Source: CAZTGZ01 sp044339595
GTDB taxonomy: Bacteria > Bacteroidota > Bacteroidia > NS11-12g > UBA9320
Length of the DNA stretch: 64,000 bases
NCBI GenBank assembly: GCA_044339595.1
Contig: JBIIVF010000001.1
Coordinates: forward strand, 1-64,000
Direction of reading: 5' to 3'
Shown here: in pieces, positions 27,638 through 35,687 of the stretch
How the letters are laid out: each line of letters starts with the position of its first letter
How positions within the stretch are numbered: the first letter of the stretch is position 1
Notes under the pieces: generated by a model
Databases searched by the model: none
What the model was told of the DNA's origin: nothing
The model's input: only the letters and a program-made list of their open reading frames with translations
Program-made: the position numbers and the translations under genes

Positions 27638-28980
27638 ATTCTGTCAAATAAAGATCGACTCGCGCCGTCAATAATACCGGCATTGGCCACATCATCTTTA
27701 ATACCGAAAATTTCTGCGATGGTCAGTACATTGTCTGTGGCTAAACCAACCGGACTTGTGTCATTCCCCAACATCAGGTTGGTGGGGACATTAGGACCTG
27801 CCATGGAAGTGAAAATGCGCTGTGTATTTGCATCTCCGCTGTGGTCAAATGCAAACCAGTCATTTTCATCCTGAATTGGATTAGGTCTAAGATTACGACC
27901 GCATTCAGGAGTAGCAATCATGATGGTTTTACCGGCCATTTCAGGGATTTGTGTTTGAATGTAATTCCATAAAAATCCAACAGCGTGATCTGCTCTATGG
28001 AGTGCTCTCAAATAACCGGAAAAGCTCGAATGACAACCATCTACGTTACTCATATTAACTACGGTAATTTTCGGTTTAAACCATTTCATCACTTCCGCAG
28101 CATAGGAAACATTCAACAAATCGCTGTTGTCATTTACAGGAGGTGAGGCGATGCCGCCGGATTGTTGTCGCTGAAATATTGACTTTATGAACTCCTTTAT
28201 ATTATTTTTCTCCTCTTCTGTATTGGTGATATTTGGAATCTCTCCATTTTTTACCCTGAAAACATTATCTAAAAATTGCTTCATTTTATAAATGGGCTCC
28301 ATTTCTTCTTGAGGATGATAAACTTTCGCATTAGATAACACTTCTCTCCCCTGTTGGCCAAAGGTGATCAGTGGTGCGAAGAAATTAGCTCCATATTCGA
28401 GACCATAGGCACTGTGATTACTGCAATTGAGCAGCGGCACTGAACTGCCAATGGTGTTGCCAATAAACCAGGCATCTGTAGCTTTGAACCCTCTATGACG
28501 ACGCAGATATTCAAATATAGTTGGATTTTGGGGTCTCACTTTTAAACCTTGTGTTGCGGCCCGCGTGCCGGTGAGCAATGATGTCAAGCCACCATAATGC
28601 CCTCCGTTCACAGCCCTGACCTCACGAAAAAGGGTCCCCTGCTTCTGAAGCGTAGTATTCAATAATTTTGGTATCGGCCTGCTAAAAGGCACATCGCCCG
28701 GAGGTGAAGTTCCGTAGACAATTTTATTGGTTGGAGCTTCACCATCCAGCATGTTGTACATGATGTTACCGGCATATTCAAGCCCCTGACTATCATCTAA
28801 ATAACGTTGCAAAATGCTCTCTTGATGTCTAACACCACCGGCAAATAAGACATACACAACGTGATCCGCCAAGGGCGTTCCGGTTTTAGCAAATAATCGC
28901 CCTGAAGGAAGCAAATAAGGGAATGCCAAACTTCCGGCGGCCAACAGGGCTGATTTTTGGATAAACTCTTTTCTTTTCAT
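27634..28980 (-). CDS. DUF1501-like exported protein (alkaline-phosphatase superfamily-like)
   Basis: 448-residue protein with an N-terminal export signal of Tat-like type (MKRKEFIQKSALLAAGSLAFP; the pair is R-K, not R-R). The body resembles DUF1501/sulfatase-like proteins: VLFAGGVRHQESIL near the start, GGHYGGLTSLLTGTRAAT (about 125-142), VVNMSNVDGCHSSFSGYLRAL, TIMIATPECGRNLRPNP and a C-terminal HSGDAN...DNVLTIAEIFGI. In other phyla such proteins pair with DUF1549/DUF1553 proteins, and here the neighbours are DUF1549-like lipoproteins. The enzymatic activity of the family is not established to my knowledge. It overlaps the downstream gene by 4 bp and has a 10-bp gap upstream. Confidence 0.75.
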   Translation of the reverse strand: MKRKEFIQKSALLAAGSLAFPYLLPSGRLFAKTGTPLADHVVYVLFAGGVRHQESILQRYLDDSQGLEYAGNIMYNMLDGEAPTNKIVYGTSPPGDVPFSRPIPKLLNTTLQKQGTLFREVRAVNGGHYGGLTSLLTGTRAATQGLKVRPQNPTIFEYLRRHRGFKATDAWFIGNTIGSSVPLLNCSNHSAYGLEYGANFFAPLITFGQQGREVLSNAKVYHPQEEMEPIYKMKQFLDNVFRVKNGEIPNITNTEEEKNNIKEFIKSIFQRQQSGGIASPPVNDNSDLLNVSYAAEVMKWFKPKITVVNMSNVDGCHSSFSGYLRALHRADHAVGFLWNYIQTQIPEMAGKTIMIATPECGRNLRPNPIQDENDWFAFDHSGDANTQRIFTSMAGPNVPTNLMLGNDTSPVGLATDNVLTIAEIFGIKDDVANAGIIDGASRSLFDRI

Positions 28981-28990
28981 GTTGCCCGGT

Positions 28991-29497
28991 TTAATAAAAC
29001 TGATATTCTTCTGATGCCGAAAATGCTGTATAAACCAATTCTGTGGTCACATTAGGATTGGCTTCAATATAGTTTCTAAAAAAAGTAACTTCCAGCTCAC
29101 TTGGATCTCGTACAAAAAATCTCCGGTAGGTCTTTTTGATAAATGCATCAATATCTGCCCGCATTTCGATATCGGTAGGAATTTGCCGACTTGGAGAATT
29201 CATGTAATTGCTGATGATTAATTCATAAGCCAAAGCACGATCTCCAATAGAATAAATAACATTTTCAGTCTTTACCAACTCATTCACTGAAATAGGTTTT
29301 TGGAGTAAGTTGGTGGAAAGGATGGAAATATATTGAGCATCACTTTTGGCCTTTCCCTTTTTGATAAACTGACTGTTTACCGGAGTCTCATTCACTCCAT
29401 AATCTGCGTTGATCAGTTCTTTTTTACATCCCGCCAAAACGGACATATAAAAAAGTAATCCTACCCATATGACTGACTTAGAAATTTGCATATTCAT
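28991..29497 (-). CDS. Lipoprotein with DUF1549-like C-terminal module
   Basis: 168-residue lipoprotein (lipobox LAGC, C24 counted from the first Met; the second Met at 29491 is also possible). The C-terminal 50 residues (FIKKTYRRFFVRDPSELEV ... VYTAFSASEEYQF) resemble the last module of the upstream lipoprotein (WVFQNLLGREPRTEETAV ... ILVTDEYANF): an R-x-P helix, then a final S/T-x-E-Y. This suggests that the pair arose by duplication or splitting of one DUF1549-like protein. The start overlaps the upstream gene by 20 bp. Confidence 0.7.
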   Translation of the reverse strand: MNMQISKSVIWVGLLFYMSVLAGCKKELINADYGVNETPVNSQFIKKGKAKSDAQYISILSTNLLQKPISVNELVKTENVIYSIGDRALAYELIISNYMNSPSRQIPTDIEMRADIDAFIKKTYRRFFVRDPSELEVTFFRNYIEANPNVTTELVYTAFSASEEYQFY

Positions 29498-30419
29498 CCG
29501 TTACCAAAATTTTTTGTTGCAGGGCCGGTAAATCTCCGTTGGATTTGAATTCTTTGAACAATACAGCCGTCTCTTCAGTTCTTGGTTCTCTTCCCAGTAA
29601 ATTCTGAAATACCCATTTTATTATTCCTTCATAAAACTCGTCGCTGTGGCAGAGCAATAGACAATACTCCCTCTTATTGGAAGCATAACTACCCATCAAA
29701 GCTCCCAATTTATTGGTTTCGATGATAGAATAGGCTGTTTCAAATTCTATTTTGGTGGGGAAACGATAAAACAAATCGTCAAAAGATGCATTCACAAAAT
29801 TGAACGTATTCATGTTGATGTTGTCGTATACATTGTTGTCGAGCATCCGCGCATACATTTCATTCAGCGTAATGCTGCCAAAACGATACTCATCTTTTGA
29901 AGTTACAATTCTGCCATTTCTCGCCATTTGCTCCAGTGCCTGAAAAACTCGAACAGAATCTCCTTCTAATCTGGCAATGGTTAAAGAAAATTGTGCCAAT
30001 CCTACGTGACGGGTAAACTCACCGTCTGCCGCCCCTTCGCATAAGCTTGATTTCACCATATCGTAAATCCGCTGGTAGTATGCCTTTTTGTAAGAAGAAT
30101 CTCCTTCTACAAAGGTGTCACTGGATTGTAAACGTGTGATTAGATTGAGTCTCACATCTTTTGAAAGCTTTCCATCTTTGAGTCTTGCTACTTCAAGATT
30201 CATTTCATTTTGAGTTGGAACCCTGCCCAATAAATCGATGTACAAGCGGTTTACGTAGTTTTCTACTTTAACGGTTGGCACAGTACCCGGCAGCAGGGCT
30301 TGATTGCCATCATACGTTTTGTTTACCACTTCTGTTTTGCAAGCGCTAAAAAATGACAGGAGCAAAAGCAATCCAAAATAAATCCGAAAACGGGCAAATT
30401 TCAATAAAAACTGATCCAT
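29478..30419 (-). CDS. DUF1549-like lipoprotein, first gene of the envelope operon
   Basis: 313-residue lipoprotein (C27 in SFFSACKTE). Near the mature N-terminus (about 50-90) the pattern VENYVNRLYIDLLGRVPTQ followed by KDVRLNLITRLQSSDTF parallels the DUF1549 opening (fixed Arg, LDLxGxxPT, then LL-S-x-x-F). The remainder is helical and ends in a module shared with the next gene. The family has no defined biochemical role, but DUF1549 proteins associate genetically with DUF1501 proteins and cytochrome-like domains, all present here. A promoter with good spacing lies immediately upstream. Confidence 0.72.
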   Translation of the reverse strand: MDQFLLKFARFRIYFGLLLLLSFFSACKTEVVNKTYDGNQALLPGTVPTVKVENYVNRLYIDLLGRVPTQNEMNLEVARLKDGKLSKDVRLNLITRLQSSDTFVEGDSSYKKAYYQRIYDMVKSSLCEGAADGEFTRHVGLAQFSLTIARLEGDSVRVFQALEQMARNGRIVTSKDEYRFGSITLNEMYARMLDNNVYDNINMNTFNFVNASFDDLFYRFPTKIEFETAYSIIETNKLGALMGSYASNKREYCLLLCHSDEFYEGIIKWVFQNLLGREPRTEETAVLFKEFKSNGDLPALQQKILVTDEYANF

Positions 30420-30436
30420 TAAAGTGTTGTCGATAA

Positions 30437-30467
30437 CAAATCTAAGTAATTACAACGACAATTACAA
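30437..30467 (-). promoter_or_regulatory. Promoter of the six-gene envelope operon
   Basis: On the minus strand TTG (30465-30467) and TAGATTTG (30437-30444) are separated by 20 bp, an excellent fit to the Bacteroidota consensus. The ATG at 30419 lies 17 bp downstream, giving a very short leader. It indicates that the operon is transcribed independently of the CapA-like gene. Confidence 0.65.
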
Positions 30468-30490
30468 GTCGTGTTTTTTATTGCTTTCGT

Positions 30491-31804
30491 CTAATTATTT
30501 TGAAAAAAGTTGCACGCATGTCGGTCATACCAATCCTTTAAGAAGAAATAGTGATCGTCCTGATACTTTTTATCTGTCTGGGCTAAATCCCATGGGATGA
30601 ACCTAAAATTCCCCATCTTATCGCAATGAAGATATAAAAACTTAAATCCACTGTTAATGAGTACTTCTCCGGAGGGTGTTTTGGCCAACTCAAGGGTGGC
30701 ATAACCGGTTAAGTGGCTCCAGCTAAAAATATCATACGCAACAAAATCCCCTAAGGAATAATACACGATTCCCCGAACTTCTTTTCCATCAGATTTGCGG
30801 TGATAATGAACCACTTCAGAAGGCTGAAGATTATGCGGATGATGGATAAAAATAACGTCCGGCTCCCCGAATTCAAAAATCTCCAATACCCGATTTCTGA
30901 TATGTTCAGAGGGATAGCATTGATAGGCATTGCCCATATGGAGCGAGGCAATCACCACCTCTGCCCCTTGACTTTTAGCGGCTTTGAGTGCATCAAAAAG
31001 TGGATGAATATCGCTCAAAGGATCATTTAATCTCAAATGGCAGATAATATCCATCGCCTCATCATCCGGATTCACCCGATTGAGTGAATAGGTGTAATTC
31101 ACAATCCCGATGTTAAACCCATTTTTTTGGAGGATTACGAAGTCATTTTCCCCCTTATGACGACGCGCTCCGGAGAACGGAATTTTACGACTGTCAAGAA
31201 ATTGCATCGTCTCTTTTAACGAGCTTGTGCCGGCATCGAGCATGTGGTTGTTCGCCAGACTGAGATAATCGTAGCTATAACTCCCATGGGCTGTAAATAC
31301 ATCCAGCAATGCTCTACTACCATTGAACTGCATGTCGTTGAGCATTAATTCAGGAACATACGAAGGTTTTTTAAAAAAATCCATGGGCGTCTCCAGATTA
31401 GCCATGGTAATATCACTTCCAAAAAAGTCCTCCCCACATAAAGACCAAAGTTCATCGGATCGACCATTTATCATCACTTCATAAGGCATCAGGTCTCCGC
31501 CTGCATGAATCATCAACCGATCTGCTTGTCCGGTGATTTCTTTTAAAGAGCGTTGACTGTCAGCAATTTGTCCGGACTCATGTGGCTTACCGTAATATTT
31601 AGCCCCCAAATAAAGGGCATCTTTCCAGGTAAAGTAGGCCGGATTTTCTTCAAAGCTTTTCAGTGGATAACCCCATCTCGATTTATTAAAATAGGCGATT
31701 AATTTAAACAATGCCTTCAATGGAATTAACAACAATCTGCCCAAGAAACTCCAACCACGCACAGGGTAGTATTGATGAATTGATTTTTTTTGCACTGTTT
31801 TCAA
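30491..31804 (-). CDS. CapA-like protein (poly-gamma-glutamate capsule family, metallophosphatase fold)
   Basis: 437-residue protein with the CapA/PGA_cap layout: IHAGGDLMPYEVMI (metal site 1), MANLETPMDF, YDYLSLANNHMLDAG, VIASLHMGNAYQ and FIHHPHNLQPSEV, all in the expected order. In Bacillus CapA helps make or export poly-gamma-glutamate, but the fold is widespread and other substrates are possible. No capBC genes are nearby. The start is uncertain: the frame opens with TTG at 31804 and GTG at 31795, no suitable ATG is present, and a TACTTTTG element overlaps the TTG. The N-terminal 60 residues include one hydrophobic stretch (FLGRLLLIPLKALFKLIAYF) that may anchor it. Confidence 0.82.
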   Translation of the reverse strand: MKTVQKKSIHQYYPVRGWSFLGRLLLIPLKALFKLIAYFNKSRWGYPLKSFEENPAYFTWKDALYLGAKYYGKPHESGQIADSQRSLKEITGQADRLMIHAGGDLMPYEVMINGRSDELWSLCGEDFFGSDITMANLETPMDFFKKPSYVPELMLNDMQFNGSRALLDVFTAHGSYSYDYLSLANNHMLDAGTSSLKETMQFLDSRKIPFSGARRHKGENDFVILQKNGFNIGIVNYTYSLNRVNPDDEAMDIICHLRLNDPLSDIHPLFDALKAAKSQGAEVVIASLHMGNAYQCYPSEHIRNRVLEIFEFGEPDVIFIHHPHNLQPSEVVHYHRKSDGKEVRGIVYYSLGDFVAYDIFSWSHLTGYATLELAKTPSGEVLINSGFKFLYLHCDKMGNFRFIPWDLAQTDKKYQDDHYFFLKDWYDRHACNFFQNN

Positions 31805-32018
31805 AAGTAAGGTCTGAAATTTTGAAAATTGAAAAAGACTTTGACTTATTGATCTCAGACTTAGATTTTACAATTTCCTTTTGATCTTATCTTATGGTTT
31901 AAAGATATCAAATCAACCCTTATTTGCCCATTGCTGCAACTTGCTGCAACTTAATTCATACAACTTGTCTTCTACAGTGAACACCTCTGAATAATTTTTC
32001 AACGATTTTAAAAGGATT

Positions 32019-32050
32019 TTTGGATTGGAACGATTTTTAATATATCTTCG
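32019..32050 (+). promoter_or_regulatory. Promoter of the miniature T9SS protein gene
   Basis: TTTG (32019-32022) and TATCTTCG (32043-32050; one mismatch to TAnnTTTG) are separated by 20 bp. The ATG at 32067 lies 16 bp downstream, which supports that start over the upstream codon at 32025. Confidence 0.55.
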
Positions 32051-32066
32051 TAAAACGAATCAGTGT

Positions 32067-32417
32067 ATGAATAAAGGAGTACTATTAATGATTGTGATGA
32101 TGGGAGCTTTGACTTTCGCCGCCCTACCCGGCAAAGCGATTGGTCCGATTTACCCTTCAGGCACTGAAGCTCAGAGCATTAAGCTTGGGCAGAACTATCC
32201 TAATCCGGCTAACAGCAAAACTGTAATCGACTTATCTTTTACTTCTTCTGAAGCAACTTTAACCATTTACAATGTTCTTGGTAAAGTGGTGGACGAATTT
32301 TCAGTGATTGACAAGCGTTTCATTTTGGATGTAACCAACTATCCTGAAGGTGTGTATCTCTATACACTCGAAGCAGACGGAGAAAAACTTACCCGTCGCA
32401 TGACTGTGAGAAAATAA
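32067..32417 (+). CDS. Miniature T9SS protein: signal peptide plus type A sorting domain
   Basis: 116-residue protein consisting of a signal peptide (MNKGVLLMIVMMGALTFAAL, about 1-25), a linker of about 15 residues, and a complete type A sorting domain (about 38-116: LGQNYPNPANSKTVIDLSF ... YNVLGKVVDEF ... YPEGVYLYTLEADGEKLTRRMTVRK). There is no cargo domain. Most T9SS tails sit behind large passengers, so the protein could be a decoy, an adaptor, a surface-filling peptide or a remnant. The frame is intact and the promoter is good, so it is probably expressed. Function unknown. Confidence 0.8.
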   Translation: MNKGVLLMIVMMGALTFAALPGKAIGPIYPSGTEAQSIKLGQNYPNPANSKTVIDLSFTSSEATLTIYNVLGKVVDEFSVIDKRFILDVTNYPEGVYLYTLEADGEKLTRRMTVRK

Positions 32418-32453
32418 TCCAACATCCACATTTCTTTTCTTACATTTAGAATA

Positions 32454-33809
32454 TTAAGTGAGGAGTAAGTTCCCTATCAGAAAGTAAATAAACATTCCGA
32501 GTAAGTCGTTAGACGTTGTGATAAAAGGCCCGGTTGCCAATGCCGGATCTATCTTTAATCGATCTAGCAATAAAGGAATGGTAGCTCCCATAACAGAAGC
32601 AAAAACAATGGAGGCAAATAAAGAAATACCTACTACCAAAGTAATGGCCGTGCTTTGTCCCATGAAATAGGCGATTCCGAACAATAGCGCTGAGCAAATC
32701 AAAGCATTAAAGGTTGCAACAAAAAATTCCTTTCCCAATCGTTTCGTAATACTATCCGAACCAATGCTTTCATTGGCAATACTTTGAACAATGATTGCGC
32801 TGGATTGCACACCTGCATTACCGCCCATTGCAGCAACCAAAGGCATAAAAAATGCGAGTTGAACATTTCTTTGCAAGATATCGCCATAACTACCAATCAC
32901 AGCCGCATTGGCAATTCCACCCATCAGACCTATCACCAACCACGGCAAGCGAGCTCTGGATAACAACCAAATTGTATCATCACTTTCAACACTTTCCGAA
33001 ATACCGGATAACAACTGATAATCTCTTTCTGCTTCCTCCTGAATTAAATCTACCACGTCATCAATGGTTACCCTTCCCACTAAGCGATTCAGGGTATCGG
33101 TTATGGGCATCGATTCAAGATCATATTTTTTCATCAAGCGAGCAACTTCCTCTCCCTTGGTGTAAATATTGGCAGAAATGATATTGGATTCGGAAATTTG
33201 AACCACTTTGGTCTGTGCCTTGGATAAAATAATTTTTTTAAGAGATACAGTGCCTACCAGTGTGTCGCTGTCATCCACCACATAAACTGAATACACCTTG
33301 GTTACTTCCTCTGCTTGTTTTCGAATTTCTTCTGTACACTGAGCGACGGTCCAATTCTGATTCACCTTAATTAATTCTCGGGCCATCAAACCACCGGCAG
33401 AATCTTCGGGATATTTTAGAAGAGACGTTAGATTCAGAGAATATTCCCGGTCCTGGATATGACTGATAATCTCATTAACTTCTGATGAAGAAAATTCACT
33501 TAAAATATCAGCCGCATCATCCGAATCCATATTTTCAATGAATTGATGGGCAATTTCAATTGGTGTAAACCCTCTTAGTAGCGACTCCCGGACATCGGGT
33601 TCCAATTCTGCCAGTACCTCTACCTTTTTTACTGTATCCAGAACATGCATTACATACACAGCCTGGTCTTTATCCAGTTCATTAAAAAGCTCTGCTATAT
33701 CGGCCGGAAATAATTTTAGAAGAATGGACCGCAATTCCGATTCACGTTGCTCATCAATGTGAGCAATGAACTCATCTATGAATTCTCGGGTAAGCTGGTA
33801 ATGCTGCAT
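32454..33809 (-). CDS. mgtE: Magnesium transporter MgtE
   Basis: Mg2+ channel of 451 residues with the full MgtE plan: an N-terminal superhelical domain (about 1-125, LRGFTPIEIAHQFIENMDSDDAADIL), paired CBS domains (about 130-255, LIKVNQNWTVAQC ... SMPITDTLNRLVGRVTIDDV), a connecting helix and five membrane helices (about 280-451), with the pore segment VAAMGGNAGVQSSAI. CBS and N domains sense cytosolic Mg2+ and gate the channel. No riboswitch is recognisable upstream, because the gene follows rsmA by 8 bp. Confidence 0.95.
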   Translation of the reverse strand: MQHYQLTREFIDEFIAHIDEQRESELRSILLKLFPADIAELFNELDKDQAVYVMHVLDTVKKVEVLAELEPDVRESLLRGFTPIEIAHQFIENMDSDDAADILSEFSSSEVNEIISHIQDREYSLNLTSLLKYPEDSAGGLMARELIKVNQNWTVAQCTEEIRKQAEEVTKVYSVYVVDDSDTLVGTVSLKKIILSKAQTKVVQISESNIISANIYTKGEEVARLMKKYDLESMPITDTLNRLVGRVTIDDVVDLIQEEAERDYQLLSGISESVESDDTIWLLSRARLPWLVIGLMGGIANAAVIGSYGDILQRNVQLAFFMPLVAAMGGNAGVQSSAIIVQSIANESIGSDSITKRLGKEFFVATFNALICSALLFGIAYFMGQSTAITLVVGISLFASIVFASVMGATIPLLLDRLKIDPALATGPFITTSNDLLGMFIYFLIGNLLLT

Positions 33810-33817
33810 CGCCCATC

Positions 33818-34600
33818 TTATTTTCGGTGTTTCTCAATAAAATTTGTCAGGCTGACAAAGTCAGCAACGGTTAGATTTTCAGCGCGCAATTTAGCAAATT
33901 CATTCTGCTGAAACACGTCTTTTGGAATATTAAATCTTGAAATTGAGTTCCCGAGCATTTTTCTTCGTTGAGAAAAGGAGGCTTTGACCACTTCAATAAA
34001 TAGTTTTTCATCACAATCGAGCGTTTGACCATCCATTCTAGTGCAGCTAATCACGGCTGAACGCACTTTGGGAGGTGGGAAAAAAGCACCGGGTTCAATA
34101 TTGAATTCGAGCTTTACCTCGTAAAATGCCTGCGTTATGACGGAGATAATACCATACTCTTTAGAATTAGGGGCAGAAGCAATTCTCCTCGCCATTTCAA
34201 ACTGAAACATTCCTGCCATAAAAGGGATGCTCTCGCGATGTTGAATCATTTTAAAAACAATCTGCGACGAAATATTATACGGGTAGTTTCCACACAGAAT
34301 AAATTGATCAGCATACAAGTCTGCAAAAGAATAGTTTAGAAAATCAGCTTCAATTACCTCCTCAGACAAGGCTGGAAAATGCACTTTCAAATAAGCAACT
34401 GACTCCGAATCAATTTCAATCACTTTTAATTTTCTCTCCGGAATTTGAAGGAGATATTGTGTTAAAACACCCATCCCGGGACCCACTTCAAGTACCTGCA
34501 TTAAAGGAAATTCTGCCACTAAATGGGCCAGTTTTTCAGCAACCCTTAGGTCGGTCAAGAAATGTTGGCCTAACTTCTTTTTAGGTCTTACCTTGTCCAT
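33818..34600 (-). CDS. rsmA: 16S rRNA (adenine-1518/1519) dimethyltransferase
   Basis: SAM-dependent enzyme (260 residues) that dimethylates two adenines in helix 45 of 16S rRNA. Motif I LEVGPGMGVLTQYLL, acidic motif VIEIDSE, catalytic motif IV GNYPYNISSQIVFKM and the C-terminal FSQRRKMLGNSI are all present. It overlaps the end of lpxK by 20 bp and precedes mgtE by 8 bp; the order lpxK-rsmA-mgtE suggests one transcript. Confidence 0.96.
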   Translation of the reverse strand: MDKVRPKKKLGQHFLTDLRVAEKLAHLVAEFPLMQVLEVGPGMGVLTQYLLQIPERKLKVIEIDSESVAYLKVHFPALSEEVIEADFLNYSFADLYADQFILCGNYPYNISSQIVFKMIQHRESIPFMAGMFQFEMARRIASAPNSKEYGIISVITQAFYEVKLEFNIEPGAFFPPPKVRSAVISCTRMDGQTLDCDEKLFIEVVKASFSQRRKMLGNSISRFNIPKDVFQQNEFAKLRAENLTVADFVSLTNFIEKHRK

Positions 34601-35621
34601 AATTCATTTTGTTTCGGGTTAATTGGGTCAACAATTCATTGAATTCTTGATGTTGACTTACTGTGACCTGAACAGGCACAATCATAATATTCCATTGTTG
34701 TATCTGATTTAGAAAAGGCCCCCATTTAATCCAGTCTTTTTCAGTGGTGATCACATTAATCTCACCAGGGTGATTTCTTGCTATTTGTTCGAAAGTCTCA
34801 CGGTGGTATGAAAAATGATCTTTAAAGCAGAAATGTTGACTCAACTCGAGTTTTGTACTTACAAAATCTTTCAAGGGGTCGGCATTGGCAATACCCGTTA
34901 CCAAGACAGTTGATAGTTGTGGATTCAAGTTCCCTTGCACAGGTTTAAATTCCCCATTCACATACTTCGCAAAAAACAATTGTTGATGCGGTTTCAAATG
35001 CAAGGATTGCTTCCATTTAGTTTTAACAAAAGAATCAGGGAACTCAGGGCATTTGGTTACCACAATGATATCGGCTCTGCGGTTTCCACTTCTAAATTCG
35101 CGCAGCAATCCGGCCGGAAATGGATAATCCATAAAGTAGGGCTTCGAATGGTCGGTGAGCAGAATATTTAAGGATGGCTGAATAGGCAGGTGCTGAAATG
35201 CATCGTCGAGCAAAATTATCTTTATTTGAGGGGCATCTTTTAGCATTTGCCTTACCCCTGATACCCGACTTTCACATACGGCCACAAATGCTTTCGGGAA
35301 TTTGCTTTTAATCATTAAAGGTTCATCGCCCGACAATTCTGCCGTATCATCCAATTCAACCCATCTGAATCCTTTTGATTTGCGACCATATCCCCGACTT
35401 AGAACCGCCACTTCACTTACAGGAGACAAATGAGCCAACAGGAGAATAACCATCGGTGTTTTGCCGCTGCCACCCGCATTCAGATTTCCGACAGAAATGA
35501 TGGGTATGCCAAAAGAAACCCGCTTAAATATTCCATTCAAATAGAAACTATTTCGAATGGCCACCATGGCTCCGTAAAGCATGCTCAAAGGCAAACTGAA
35601 TAAAAGCCATATCTTCTTCAT
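34581..35621 (-). CDS. lpxK: Tetraacyldisaccharide 4'-kinase (lipid A synthesis)
   Basis: Phosphorylates the 4' position of the lipid A disaccharide at the inner membrane. The ATG at 35621 is chosen (MKKIWLLFSLPLSMLYGAMV, the N-terminal membrane helix) because the upstream frame crosses the predicted promoter. The 346-residue protein has Walker A NLNAGGSGKTPM, the VLSRGYGRKSKGF motif, DEPLM and LLDDAFQH (catalytic/Mg region). It is divergent from the Nif3-like gene with only 48 bp between the starts. Confidence 0.94.
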   Translation of the reverse strand: MKKIWLLFSLPLSMLYGAMVAIRNSFYLNGIFKRVSFGIPIISVGNLNAGGSGKTPMVILLLAHLSPVSEVAVLSRGYGRKSKGFRWVELDDTAELSGDEPLMIKSKFPKAFVAVCESRVSGVRQMLKDAPQIKIILLDDAFQHLPIQPSLNILLTDHSKPYFMDYPFPAGLLREFRSGNRRADIIVVTKCPEFPDSFVKTKWKQSLHLKPHQQLFFAKYVNGEFKPVQGNLNPQLSTVLVTGIANADPLKDFVSTKLELSQHFCFKDHFSYHRETFEQIARNHPGEINVITTEKDWIKWGPFLNQIQQWNIMIVPVQVTVSQHQEFNELLTQLTRNKMNYGQGKT

Positions 35622-35654
35622 TGCTGGATTTGTCAGGAAAAATTTAATTTGCAC

Positions 35655-35687
35655 CAAAGATAGGTCGCTATGGTTAAAATAAAGCAA
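35655..35687 (-). promoter_or_regulatory. Probable promoter of lpxK-rsmA-mgtE
   Basis: On the minus strand TTG (35685-35687) and TATCTTTG (35655-35662) lie 22 bp apart. The -33 box falls inside the first codons of the divergent Nif3-like gene. Confidence 0.45.

Noticed and set aside
32418..33810. Search for a Mg2+ riboswitch controlling mgtE
   Set aside because: mgtE starts 8 bp after rsmA, leaving no room for a leader riboswitch.
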